Source: a virus. Taken from it: a stretch of DNA of 31,446 bases. Under the pieces are notes generated by a model, which saw only the letters and a list, made by a program, of their open reading frames with translations, ran no database searches and was not told the origin of the DNA. Below, one piece after another: positions 1 through 6,481 of this stretch (its first letter is position 1; every line of letters starts with the position of its first letter). Both the position numbers and the translations under genes were made by a program. The stretch is from IMG/VR virus record IMGVR_UViG_3300038701_001325, positions 1 to 31,446 of that record, one strand, 5' to 3'.

Positions 1-8
1 GTTGCCAT
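1..8 (-). CDS. Start of a further leftward gene, cut by the window edge
   Basis: An ATG on the minus strand at position 8 follows the stop of the 62-aa gene by 11 bases, with a weak purine-rich GAGAG stretch upstream. Only two codons are in view, so nothing can be said about the product. It is listed because the operon is tightly packed and another gene would be expected here. Confidence 0.3.
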
Positions 9-19
9 AATGTGCTCTC

Positions 20-208
20 TCACTTATTGCCCTTTTTAAAGTTGTGATAATTTCTTAATGCATCTTTTTGAAGTTCGCGAATAAAATTCATTCTAGCTTG
101 CAACTGCTTTTTTATAACCTTATTTTTTTCTAAAGTTTTTCTTTGAAATAATTCTTCAAATCTTTGCTCATATTGCTCCGCTCTTTTTTTCCATGCTGAC
201 CTGTTCAT
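20..208 (-). CDS. Small basic hypothetical protein, 62 aa
   Basis: I do not recognise this protein. It is rich in Lys, Arg, Glu and Gln and looks like one or two long amphipathic helices, with no cysteine pairs and no membrane segment. Its ATG overlaps the stop of the VRR-NUC gene (ATGA), and GAGGGG lies at the right distance upstream, so it is probably translationally coupled to the nuclease. Position at the far end of a replication/recombination operon suggests a nucleic-acid-related accessory role, but that is inference only. Confidence 0.6.
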   Translation of the reverse strand: MNRSAWKKRAEQYEQRFEELFQRKTLEKNKVIKKQLQARMNFIRELQKDALRNYHNFKKGNK

Positions 209-567
209 ATATGCCCCTCAAGGTAGTCAATTATTAGGTCTACCGCCTCCGTTGCGCCAAATCTTACATCAGCAAAGTAGCCTTGACCTGTCAGAAAATT
301 TATAAAGTTAATCTGCTCTTTACTTGCCTTATTGCTATTTACTTTCAGCTCAATAAATAAGCCCGAATAACCATTTCTCACAACAGGCAAAATTATATCT
401 GGCACGCCAGCCTTTAAGCCCGATTTTTTTGCCTTTACCGCTTGACCAATATTTAGTTTTACACCATTAAGAGTCGCAAACATATATTTGAGTTCGGGGT
501 ACTTTGTTTGAGCCGCCTGTGCCCACTCAAATATAAGTACCTGTTCTTCGTATTCTGATTTTTTCAT
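205..567 (-). CDS. VRR-NUC domain nuclease
   Basis: A 120-aa stand-alone VRR-NUC protein, a PD-(D/E)XK-fold nuclease family common in phages and related to the nuclease domain of FAN1 and to Holliday-junction-type resolvases. The visible motif is an early E-Q pair (residues 8-9), GVPDIILP at about 54-61 (the PD acid), then GLFIELK at 69-75 (the ExK part), followed by Q85. The whole length corresponds to a single-domain family member. The start ATG has AAGGA upstream. It lies in the early operon after the replication genes, with a terminator-like hairpin just ahead of it. Likely role: structure-specific cutting of branched DNA during replication or recombination. The family assignment is fairly sure; the substrate is not known. 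Confidence 0.85.
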   Translation of the reverse strand: MKKSEYEEQVLIFEWAQAAQTKYPELKYMFATLNGVKLNIGQAVKAKKSGLKAGVPDIILPVVRNGYSGLFIELKVNSNKASKEQINFINFLTGQGYFADVRFGATEAVDLIIDYLEGHI

Positions 568-578
568 AATTCCTTTTT

Positions 579-604
579 AAAACCCCCGACCATGCGCAGG
601 GGTT
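579..604 (-). terminator. Terminator or attenuator hairpin before the VRR-NUC gene
   Basis: On the minus strand AACCCC (604-599) can pair with GGGGTT (586-581) around a 12-base loop, followed by a short T-run. It lies 12 bases upstream of the nuclease ATG, so it may attenuate transcription into the last genes rather than end the operon. The T-run is short, so it may be weak. Confidence 0.5.
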
Positions 605-688
605 ATAGAGAGAATTTAGTAAATTTATCGTTTTTAGTTGCTATTTGCATGGTGCTGATAACATAGAATTTTTAAGTCTTATTTTGAA

Positions 689-916
689 CTAAAGTTTTCT
701 TAAGAAGTAATTATTGCAGGTATTTAATTTTTTTGGCTGATGAAACCTTAATAGGTGCTGATGGAATAAGATATTTTCCTGAACGTCCTCAATCTTTTCA
801 TTAAGACGCTTGTATATGTTTTTATTATTCGTCTCGTCACGCTTTTCAATGAGAATTTCTAATTGATCTAATAGCTCTTGATGTCTTTGTGCGGCAATTT
901 TTAAAAACTCATACAT
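689..916 (-). CDS. Small hypothetical protein with predicted coiled coil, 75 aa
   Basis: I do not recognise this protein. Residues 5-55 are rich in Glu, Leu, Lys and Gln in a pattern compatible with helical or coiled-coil structure, followed by a His- and Asn-rich tail. It begins 9 bases after the preceding gene without an obvious Shine-Dalgarno sequence, so its start is less certain than others in the operon. A gap of about 120 bases with no ORF that I can support separates it from the VRR-NUC gene. Confidence 0.55.
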   Translation of the reverse strand: MYEFLKIAAQRHQELLDQLEILIEKRDETNNKNIYKRLNEKIEDVQENILFHQHLLRFHQPKKLNTCNNYFLRKL

Positions 917-924
917 ACGTTTAT

Positions 925-1269
925 TTATTCATCAATAGCGCTAACTGTCCAGCCCCTATACATTTTCTTCCACTTATAATTATCGCCCCGCATTGTTCTA
1001 AGGGATTCGAGGTCTAATATTCTTGAGCATTTGAAATAAACGCCTAGAAAGTTTTTGTAATCGACCAATTTAACCGATTCATCGTATTCGTATTCAGCTA
1101 GATTTTTATATAGAAACTTCATTGATTCTAGGTAATCGAAGTAAGTTTCCATGTTTCCAGTTGCCCTCATATCAAAATCAACCCAAGAGTGAAATAACAG
1201 GTGATAGTAAATATTTTCTGGCAATTTTTTTATTGTTTGTTTTGATTTAATTCTTTCCAGCATCCCCAT
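925..1269 (-). CDS. Hypothetical protein, 114 aa
   Basis: No family recognised. The protein is rich in aromatic residues (Tyr, Trp, Phe) and charged, with no signal peptide or membrane segment. The ATG at 1269 overlaps the stop of the ATPase gene (TAATG) and has GAGAGG at good spacing inside the 3' end of that gene, so the two are probably coupled. A second ATG lies two codons downstream and is less well placed. Direct coupling to the helicase-like ATPase makes a replication accessory role plausible, but there is no sequence motif to show it. Confidence 0.65.
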   Translation of the reverse strand: MGMLERIKSKQTIKKLPENIYYHLLFHSWVDFDMRATGNMETYFDYLESMKFLYKNLAEYEYDESVKLVDYKNFLGVYFKCSRILDLESLRTMRGDNYKWKKMYRGWTVSAIDE

Positions 1270-2117
1270 TAAAAACCTCTCTTTGTTTTTTTTGCGCCGC
1301 TTACCATAGCCTTGTAATCTTCAACATAATACTCATTGCAATCAACAAACATCCCAACCTGAGGGTTGTATTTCATTTCATAGAATTTCTTATTTGACTT
1401 AGAGTGATATCTTGCCTTTTCAACAAAAAGAAAATTTCTAAGCTCTCCCTCGAAATAAACTTGATTCATAACGTAGTTATAAGATCCAATATTAATAGCT
1501 GTTGCCGAGCCTCTGACATTGTCGCCGTTTAAAAGGTTTGGATCAGCCATTTTGCTTGTGTGAAAAAACACTAGCACTGGAATATCTAGCTGGTCGGCTA
1601 TTCTTTTAAGACCTCGCAGCATTGATGATTGCTTGTTAATAAAAACCTCTGATAGATGACTCGTAGTAAAATTATCAAAAATGAACATTTGCGCCTCAGA
1701 CTCTTTTAAGATTTCCCTAATAAAATCCATGACCTCATCTTCGTTTAATGGATTCATCTCAAGCTCACTTACAACCAGCAAGTGTTCCATGAGGGATTTT
1801 AGCTTTTCCTCAGTTTTACAAACTCTGAGCATATTATTGTTTAGATCATATAAATATTTTGATCGACGTTCCTCACTGATAAGAAGTATTATATCTTTTC
1901 CTTGATTAAGAAGCGGCGCAATAATTGATCTGGTCATGGTTGACTTACCAATCCCCTTACCGCCTACAAAGGTATGAAGCTCACCACGCTGAAAACCACC
2001 ATGATGATCAAAGGCCCTCAGACCCGTTTTAAAGCCTCCGGATTCTAACCCTTGCCTTACCCTTAGTCTTTCGTCCAAATCCAAATAACCCGTCTTTACG
2101 GTGCTTATATCACGCAT
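1269..2117 (-). CDS. DnaB/RecA-type replicative helicase ATPase
   Basis: A 282-aa RecA-fold ATPase. Walker A GGKGIGKST is at about residues 52-60, Walker B MFIFDN at 144-149, a DnaB-like VLVFFHTS strand at 181-188 and a NVRGSATAINIGSYN segment at 200-214 typical of hexameric DnaB-family helicase cores. It lacks the N-terminal DnaB domain, so it is a core-only helicase or RepA-like ATPase, as found in some phages. The ATG has GAGGGG upstream, embedded in the 3' end of the replication-protein gene. Placed directly after the winged-helix replication protein, it probably forms the helicase part of the phage replisome. A helicase-loader role is the main alternative. Confidence 0.8.
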   Translation of the reverse strand: MRDISTVKTGYLDLDERLRVRQGLESGGFKTGLRAFDHHGGFQRGELHTFVGGKGIGKSTMTRSIIAPLLNQGKDIILLISEERRSKYLYDLNNNMLRVCKTEEKLKSLMEHLLVVSELEMNPLNEDEVMDFIREILKESEAQMFIFDNFTTSHLSEVFINKQSSMLRGLKRIADQLDIPVLVFFHTSKMADPNLLNGDNVRGSATAINIGSYNYVMNQVYFEGELRNFLFVEKARYHSKSNKKFYEMKYNPQVGMFVDCNEYYVEDYKAMVSGAKKTKRGF

Positions 2118-2119
2118 TT

Positions 2120-2824
2120 TTATTGCCCCTCAAACATTTCAAAGTATTTTTCATAATATTGCACCGCACGATTCTTTTCGAATATGTCATCGAACTGGCA
2201 TTTCCATATTTTTCCATCTGGGAAACTGTATTCTGTGTTTACAGCTACGTTAAAAATCTTTCGCCAATCATCTAGGGTTTTGAAATTTTCTATTTCTCGT
2301 AACAGAAGTTTTTTCCGTTTTGCGTTTATAGTCATAACTTTTGAACGATCAAATTCATTTGCTTTTGAATTCCATAGATCAACTATCTGGTCAGGCAACT
2401 TGTTGCCGGTGTTCCCTTTTTCTTTTACTTTCTCTTTTTCTTTTTCTTTTTCTTTTGTGGCTACTAGTAACTCGGAGTAGGGTACTAGTGGGGAACTATC
2501 ATCTAAGTATCTAAAAGAACTGGGTTTTTTAATTTGTTGATGTTTTAGGAAATTTGGAACGATGCAATATAACTCCTCCCTCTGTTTTACCATTTTTATG
2601 AGATTTTTTTCCTCTAACTCACCAAGCCAATTAGTGATTTTTGATGCAGGAAATTCGGAATAGGGGAACAAGTTTGACTTTAAGTATACGGGGTCGCACC
2701 TACTAACACCGCCATCGTCAGATAAATTCCATATTCCAATAAACAGTAGTTTAGCATCATTACTGACCCTTCCTATTTTTTGGTCACTCCAAAAATCTAC
2801 TTTTATCATTCTGTTTCTAGGCAT
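2120..2824 (-). CDS. Phage replication initiator / replisome organiser (winged helix)
   Basis: A 234-aa protein whose N-terminus (IKVDFWSDQKIGRVS, then LLFIGIWNLSDDGG and LKSNLFPYSE) matches the pattern of phage replisome-organiser proteins that carry an N-terminal winged-helix DNA-binding domain. A highly charged Lys-Glu linker follows at about residues 124-136. The C-terminal part (residues 145-234) ends in W- and Y-rich helices typical of the DnaD/DnaT-like helicase-contacting region. It overlaps the upstream 58-aa gene by 8 bases and is followed at once by the helicase gene, the usual initiator-helicase order. Likely role: binding the phage origin and recruiting the helicase. The fold-level assignment is firm; exact partner contacts are inferred. 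Confidence 0.75.
   Translation of the reverse strand: MPRNRMIKVDFWSDQKIGRVSNDAKLLFIGIWNLSDDGGVSRCDPVYLKSNLFPYSEFPASKITNWLGELEEKNLIKMVKQREELYCIVPNFLKHQQIKKPSSFRYLDDSSPLVPYSELLVATKEKEKEKEKVKEKGNTGNKLPDQIVDLWNSKANEFDRSKVMTINAKRKKLLLREIENFKTLDDWRKIFNVAVNTEYSFPDGKIWKCQFDDIFEKNRAVQYYEKYFEMFEGQ
2415..2456. repeat. Hexanucleotide-type simple repeat encoding a Lys-Glu linker
   Basis: A pyrimidine-rich tract on the plus strand made of repeated CTTTTT-like units. On the coding strand it reads as alternating AAA/GAA codons giving Lys-Glu repeats between the two domains of the replication protein. A six-base unit means slippage would change linker length without breaking the frame. Confidence 0.7.
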
Positions 2825-2993
2825 CTTCTGATGCCCAGTTAGCAGGAACTAGTTCAACCTCAAGTTCATCGCTATAGGTATTTCTTGAGATAACAACATC
2901 AAATTGTTCCCATTCGCTGCTTTCTAAATATTCAGCTAGTAATTTAATTTCTGATTTTTTTAAAAATGAACCGTTTTGCATAATGAAATTCAT
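2817..2993 (-). CDS. Small acidic hypothetical protein, 58 aa
   Basis: The protein starts MNFIMQNGSFLKKSE and ends in an acidic segment with VELVPANWASEDA. A strong AAAGGGGAAAG Shine-Dalgarno lies ahead of the ATG, and the stop overlaps the start of the replication protein gene by 8 bases, which supports real, coupled translation. No family recognised. A second ATG at codon 5 is possible but is further from the ribosome site. As the first gene after a regulatory-looking intergenic region, it could be a small regulator or an accessory replication factor; nothing in the sequence decides this. Confidence 0.65.
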   Translation of the reverse strand: MNFIMQNGSFLKKSEIKLLAEYLESSEWEQFDVVISRNTYSDELEVELVPANWASEDA

Positions 2994-3002
2994 GCTTTCC
3001 CC

Positions 3003-3098
3003 TTTGTGTTTAGTTTAGGAGAAATTTTTATAATAGACATTTACTTTAGTAAAGTGTGGTGGTAAATAATTCATCGGAAACCCTTTCCAGTTTAGTTT
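3003..3098 (-). promoter_or_regulatory. Intergenic region with palindrome, possible internal promoter
   Basis: About 100 non-coding bases ahead of the 58-aa gene. They contain the inverted repeat TTTACT-TT-AGTAAA (3040-3053), a TATTATAAA-like stretch read on the minus strand, and two copies of TTTAGTTTA (3009-3017 and 3091-3099). No -35/-10 pair with ideal spacing is visible, so a promoter or operator is only a suggestion. Its place between the recombination genes and the replication genes makes a second leftward promoter plausible. Confidence 0.3.
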
Positions 3099-3135
3099 AA
3101 AGCTCTAGGTTTGATGCAAGTTTTCCTAGGGCTTT
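3099..3135. terminator. Bidirectional-looking hairpin after the exonuclease gene
   Basis: AAAGCTCTAGG (3099-3109) pairs with CCTAGGGCTTT (3125-3135) around a 15-base loop, with one G-U pair when read on the plus strand. The best T-run lies on the plus strand side. On the minus strand it sits directly after the stop of the exonuclease gene, where it would end that transcript, but there it carries one mismatch and a weak T-run. Confidence 0.5.
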
Positions 3136-3136
3136 T

Positions 3137-3832
3137 TTATTCCCATTGCGATTCCCAGTTCAAACCAAACTTCTCTAAGCACTTATCAATATCGCTAGCT
3201 GCCATTTCAATTCGCTCCATTATTTCTTTATGTGTTTTTTCACAGGCTTCATACTCATAAAAATGAAGTGGCTTAGCTTTGCATCTAGGTTCATACTGCG
3301 CGTAGATAGCCACCTTTGCGCCTGATACAAGCATATTAAACTGACATTGAAGCTCATGCTCTTTTTTGATGTTATCCTGAGCAACAAATTTAACGTAGTT
3401 ACTTGGGTTAAAAGTAGTTTTTATCTCGACAATTTTTACTATGTCGTCGTCATTGTTTATAATTAAACCATCAGGAGAACAGCCATAACGCATAGATTCA
3501 TCACCATAAATAAAGGGCACTTCGATGATTGGCTCTTTGAAGTAGAATTCATACGCAGATCTAGCAGCGTCTTCATGGGTGTTACCCCAATCCAAGGCAG
3601 CGGCAGATATGTTCATTTTCTCTTGTGTGACTATTTGGGAGACTAGCTCAGCAATATAAGTTTTATAAGTCTGTGCTGTTGGCTTCGCCAAAAGCTCTTT
3701 GCATTTTGATCCTGAAATCACGCCTAGCTTTGCTTTGTGCCATTCATCTGACTGTTGAGTAATATCATCTAGGTTAAAACCTAGTTTTGGCTCGATTGTT
3801 TTGTATAGATTTTTTATGTCGGTTAGTTTCAT
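3137..3832 (-). CDS. YqaJ / lambda-Exo-type 5'-3' exonuclease
   Basis: A 231-aa PD-(D/E)XK exonuclease of the YqaJ recombinase family, which digests one strand of linear duplex DNA so that the partner annealing protein can pair it. Motifs: QQSDEWHKAKLGVISGSK at about residues 26-43, WGNTHEDAA at 82-90 (catalytic Glu), GCSPDG at 117-122 (metal-binding Asp), VEIKT at 136-140 (ExK) and LQCQFN at 161-166. I chose the ATG at 3832 because GGAGAAA lies just upstream and the protein then begins MKLTDIKNLY. A longer frame reaching 3895 would only add residues that overlap the HNH gene. It forms a two-component recombination pair with the RecT-type gene, split by an inserted HNH gene. Confidence 0.88.
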   Translation of the reverse strand: MKLTDIKNLYKTIEPKLGFNLDDITQQSDEWHKAKLGVISGSKCKELLAKPTAQTYKTYIAELVSQIVTQEKMNISAAALDWGNTHEDAARSAYEFYFKEPIIEVPFIYGDESMRYGCSPDGLIINNDDDIVKIVEIKTTFNPSNYVKFVAQDNIKKEHELQCQFNMLVSGAKVAIYAQYEPRCKAKPLHFYEYEACEKTHKEIMERIEMAASDIDKCLEKFGLNWESQWE

Positions 3833-4460
3833 TCTTATTTCTCCATGTAAATTTACCAGCTTTTTCAGTAAAAGCTCTTTCCTTTGTCCATCCACGCTTA
3901 AGCCTACATTTTATTAACTCGGTGTTTCCGCCAAGCCTTATAGAGGCTTGCCTAGCAGTTTCTTTATTGTCAAATGGATTTAAGGTAACGTTTCTTCTAT
4001 TTGCGGATTGCTTGCTTTTGCTTATCCAGACACAATTTTCTTTCGAATAGCCCTTGTTGTTATCTACTCTTTCTATAGTGTGATCATTGGAAGGTCTTTT
4101 GCCCATATCTTCAAAAAATTTTATGAAAGAATTTTTCCACTCATCCGACATCACAATTCCTCTTCCACCGTAATTTTTATAGGAATCTAAATTCTTGTTA
4201 TAGCACCTTTGTTTAATTCCGCACCAGATATTGTATTCTGGTGTTTTGTTCATGTTGTGTTTTTCGTATACTTTGAGACCGTTTTTAATTTTATAATGCC
4301 TTAAATTTTTAGATCTTTCTGCGTGGTATTTGTCGCAACATTTTTTGCATGAGGAATAAAAGCCATCCTTTTTGGTTTTATCGCTCCTAAAAAAAGCAGA
4401 TAAATTGTATTCTTTGTACGTAATTTTGCACTTTGAGCATTTTTTAGAATTAATTTTCAT
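3774..4460 (-). CDS. HNH homing endonuclease inserted between recT-like and exonuclease genes
   Basis: A 228-aa free-standing HNH-family endonuclease of a type common in phages. The N-terminus carries two CxxC-like pairs (CSKC near residue 8 and CKKCC near residue 38). The core has TPEYNIWCGIKQRCYN, NYGGRGI and the HTIERVDNNKGYSKENCVW segment with the catalytic His and Asn. A C-terminal segment (TARQASIRLGG, then RGWTKERAF) looks like a DNA-specificity repeat. ATG 4460 has AAGG upstream and overlaps the RecT-type stop by 11 bases. Its 3' end runs 59 bases into the exonuclease gene in another frame. It is a selfish gene, probably cutting phages that lack it. It is not predicted to help recombination. 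Confidence 0.82.
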   Translation of the reverse strand: MKINSKKCSKCKITYKEYNLSAFFRSDKTKKDGFYSSCKKCCDKYHAERSKNLRHYKIKNGLKVYEKHNMNKTPEYNIWCGIKQRCYNKNLDSYKNYGGRGIVMSDEWKNSFIKFFEDMGKRPSNDHTIERVDNNKGYSKENCVWISKSKQSANRRNVTLNPFDNKETARQASIRLGGNTELIKCRLKRGWTKERAFTEKAGKFTWRNKNETNRHKKSIQNNRAKTRF

Positions 4461-5271
4461 CGCCAATATCCTTGGGTAAAAACTGGCTAATTTCAGCTAT
4501 TATTTGGTCGGCTTCAGTAGTTGAAAAATCCTTAATAGCTTCAATGGGTCGGTTAAATTTCCTAGTGGCGTGAGAGCAAACTTCGTCTTCATTTCGTTCA
4601 ATTTTGCCCAAGAGAACCAGTATTTCTTCTAGTTGATACTTTGTAATTGGCTCAAATGGCGGCGAATCAATTCTTACACCCTCTCTGGGTAAGTCATTGG
4701 AACTATATTCAGCAATTTCTATACCGTTAAGAATATCGGCAAACTTTGATTTTATAGCTTGGGTTCTGGCTCTATACCTCATCATAGTTCTTTGGTATCT
4801 ATTCCATGTTGGACTTTTAATTTGCGCCAACTTCATATCATCCAAAGTAAAATAATCTTCTTGAACTATTGGGTCACCCTTTCTTTTTATTCTGCATATT
4901 GCGGCATATGGTATTGCCTTTAGGTTTTTATTTTCTACGCTTATTTTATTCCCATCATCGTCAACCCAAAACTCTTCTATCTCTTCTAACTGTCCAGTTG
5001 ACTGTATAAGACTAAGTGGCAGGTCTCCAAAAATGGCAGGCTTTCCATGAACTACATACATCATCTTAAGCCCCACCATCGGGTCAATCCCTAGCGATTT
5101 GCAGTTTTGAATGGCAATGACGACCTGTTGGGGATTTTTAAACGTATCACTTATCAACCTATTTCTAATAAGCTTATCAGCTAAGACTAACTGGCTTTCG
5201 ATAGTATCAAGTTCAAATTTCCCCTCCTTATTTGTAGTTAATAATTGCTTTGGTTGTAGTTGGTCAGACAT
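4450..5271 (-). CDS. recT: RecT-family single-strand annealing protein
   Basis: A 273-aa RecT-family recombinase, the annealing partner of the YqaJ-type exonuclease. The central segment (FKNPQQVVIAIQNCKSLGIDP, then GLKMMYVVHGKPAIFGDLPL) and the later TWNRYQRTMMRYRARTQAIK are typical of the family fold. The C-terminus is acidic (PKDIGDEN). ATG 5271 is preferred because AAAGGAG lies 6 bases upstream; an in-frame ATG at 5286 would include that ribosome site as coding sequence. The start overlaps the stop of a 40-aa ORF whose own N-terminus also reads MSDQLQ. The pair with the exonuclease would support double-strand-break-dependent phage recombination and concatemer formation. Confidence 0.87.
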   Translation of the reverse strand: MSDQLQPKQLLTTNKEGKFELDTIESQLVLADKLIRNRLISDTFKNPQQVVIAIQNCKSLGIDPMVGLKMMYVVHGKPAIFGDLPLSLIQSTGQLEEIEEFWVDDDGNKISVENKNLKAIPYAAICRIKRKGDPIVQEDYFTLDDMKLAQIKSPTWNRYQRTMMRYRARTQAIKSKFADILNGIEIAEYSSNDLPREGVRIDSPPFEPITKYQLEEILVLLGKIERNEDEVCSHATRKFNRPIEAIKDFSTTEADQIIAEISQFLPKDIGDEN

Positions 5272-5386
5272 AAAGTCTCCTTTCATGTGCTTTAAAATTT
5301 ACGACATTGTGAATCTTTGCCATTTCTTCAAATGTCGTGCGGCTTTTTTCTATTGTGCCTCGCAATAGTTGTAGTTGGTCACTCAT
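5264..5386 (-). CDS. Tiny ORF, 40 aa, MSDQLQ start
   Basis: The ORF starts MSDQLQLLRGTIEKSR and stops eight bases inside the RecT-type gene. AAGGAG stands 8 bases ahead of its ATG, and the ATG overlaps the previous stop (ATGA). The peptide is basic and probably helical; no family recognised. Its first six residues match the RecT-type N-terminus exactly, so it may be a remnant of a duplicated recT 5' end, or a real small protein with coupled translation. Confidence 0.6.
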   Translation of the reverse strand: MSDQLQLLRGTIEKSRTTFEEMAKIHNVVNFKAHERRLYV

Positions 5387-5763
5387 TGGTTATTCTCCTT
5401 AACTCTTGCGAGTGTTTTTCTTGCTAGCTCTCCATCAATCTCGTAAGCTTCGTAATTACGAACACACTCCATCAACTCCGCAATAATCTCATCCTTCGCT
5501 TTGAGTTTGGCTTGGAGTTGCTCGATCTCTTTTTGCCGCTCATCGTTAACCATATTATATATAGTTCTTTCTTGACATAGATAATTTATTATCCTTTGCT
5601 CCAATACGTTCAATTGTTTATTGATGCTTTTTGCGCTTGGCGCTTCGTAAGGTCGACCATATTCATAACTTTCATAGCAATAATAACAAATAGGTTTCCC
5701 TCTTACGTTTTCTCTCAATCTATACAAGGGCAATTCCGATTCACATATAATACATTTACTCAT
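5383..5763 (-). CDS. Zinc-finger plus coiled-coil hypothetical protein, 126 aa
   Basis: The N-terminus has CIICE at residues 4-8 and CYYC at about 26-29, a likely four-cysteine zinc site. Residues about 48-105 form a Gln-, Glu- and Lys-rich coiled coil (VLEQRIINYL, then EIEQLQAKLKAKDEIIAELM). AAGGTGAG upstream supports ATG 5763. It lies in the chain of overlapping small genes ahead of the RecT-type gene. The architecture suggests a DNA- or protein-binding accessory factor; no named family is assigned. Confidence 0.65.
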   Translation of the reverse strand: MSKCIICESELPLYRLRENVRGKPICYYCYESYEYGRPYEAPSAKSINKQLNVLEQRIINYLCQERTIYNMVNDERQKEIEQLQAKLKAKDEIIAELMECVRNYEAYEIDGELARKTLARVKENNQ

Positions 5764-5835
5764 TTACTCACCTTTAATTCTAGTATTGCTTTTGCGATTG
5801 CATTCACTGTCGCTTAGTTTTAATTGGTCACTCAT
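5764..5835 (-). CDS. Tiny ORF, 23 aa, MSDQLK start
   Basis: The ORF starts MSDQLKLSDSECNRK and is followed directly by the ATG of the zinc-finger gene. TAGGAGAAAATA precedes its ATG, and it overlaps the upstream zinc-ribbon gene by 8 bases. It carries the same MSDQL opening as the 40-aa ORF and the RecT-type protein. It may be a translated leader peptide or a duplication scar rather than a functional protein. Confidence 0.45.
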   Translation of the reverse strand: MSDQLKLSDSECNRKSNTRIKGE

Positions 5836-5998
5836 TATTTTCTCCTAGCTTTTTCTCTTCCCTTTTGTTGTCGTAGTAATCTTGCAGCTCACCTAAGCAG
5901 TAATCACAAATTTGTTTTAACTTCATACCTCCAAATCCCGATGGCACTCTTTCTAGGGTAGTTCTTTCATTTGTCTTGCCGCATTGATCGCATTTCAT
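5828..5998 (-). CDS. Small zinc-ribbon protein, 56 aa
   Basis: Four cysteines in two pairs, CDQC near residues 3-6 and CDYC near 30-33, form a classic zinc ribbon or treble-clef-like site, followed by an acidic and basic tail. ATG 5998 is chosen because GGAGAAAATT lies just upstream; a slightly longer frame begins at 6010. Role unknown; such proteins in phage early operons are often small regulators or nucleic-acid-binding factors. Confidence 0.65.
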   Translation of the reverse strand: MKCDQCGKTNERTTLERVPSGFGGMKLKQICDYCLGELQDYYDNKREEKKLGENNE

Positions 5999-6053
5999 AA
6001 TTTTCTCCAATTTTAAAATTATGATAAGTTTTTAGCTCGAATAACTTATCACT

Positions 6054-6311
6054 TTACCAAAGTTCTCCGTTAGTTATTTTCTTTTCAATGACCTTTTCAG
6101 CATCATTAATCATTTCGACAAGTAACTCAGGGTTACAGAATTCGATCAAGTCATTAAGAACTGGCTTGTATGAATCCTCACTTATTTCTATTTTTTGAAT
6201 GCTCCATCCTTCGTTTTTAATGTATTCAACGACTGCAAAAAAGTAGAATGGTTTTTCTTGATTGGTATTTGGGTGGGGAAAAGATAGTTCAAAGTCAAGT
6301 TCGATATACAT
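6054..6311 (-). CDS. Hypothetical protein, 85 aa, first gene of the leftward operon
   Basis: No family recognised. The protein begins MYIELDFELSFPHP and is acidic with an alternating beta/helix look and no membrane segment. ATG 6311 has AAAAAAGGA upstream. A longer frame to 6362 would run through the promoter and the inverted repeat and is unlikely. It is the first gene behind the leftward promoter, so it is expected to be expressed earliest. Confidence 0.6.
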   Translation of the reverse strand: MYIELDFELSFPHPNTNQEKPFYFFAVVEYIKNEGWSIQKIEISEDSYKPVLNDLIEFCNPELLVEMINDAEKVIEKKITNGELW

Positions 6312-6329
6312 AATTAATCCTTTTTTTAG

Positions 6330-6344
6330 AGACCGCATCGGTCT
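6330..6344. promoter_or_regulatory. Perfect inverted repeat, operator-like
   Basis: AGACCG-CAT-CGGTCT, six-base arms with a three-base spacer. It begins at the predicted start point of leftward transcription and could bind a repressor, or form a hairpin at the very 5' end of the early mRNA. I saw no second copy in the window. Confidence 0.5.
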
Positions 6345-6350
6345 AAATAT

Positions 6351-6359
6351 AGTATACCA
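6351..6359 (-). promoter_or_regulatory. Extended -10 promoter for the leftward early operon
   Basis: Read on the minus strand, TGG-TATACT is an extended -10 element with 5 of 6 bases of the -10 consensus. An overlapping alternative is TTGAGG (6373-6368), 16 bases, TATATT (6351-6346). Either would start transcription near the inverted repeat at 6330-6344. Its placement ahead of the whole leftward operon fits an early promoter. It is judged by eye only. Confidence 0.5.
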
Positions 6360-6481
6360 CAAAACTGCCTCAAATACTCAGACAAGCTAAAACTTTAGAA
6401 AAATTAAGGTATGAAATAAAACTAAATTACTCAGTGTTTTTAAGGGGTTATATTACCTAAAATAGGGGTAGTGAGGTTGCT

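Noticed and set aside
1681-1905. Plus-strand ORF inside the helicase gene
   Set aside because: Shadow of the coding strand; low-complexity Ser/Phe-rich product, no ribosome site.
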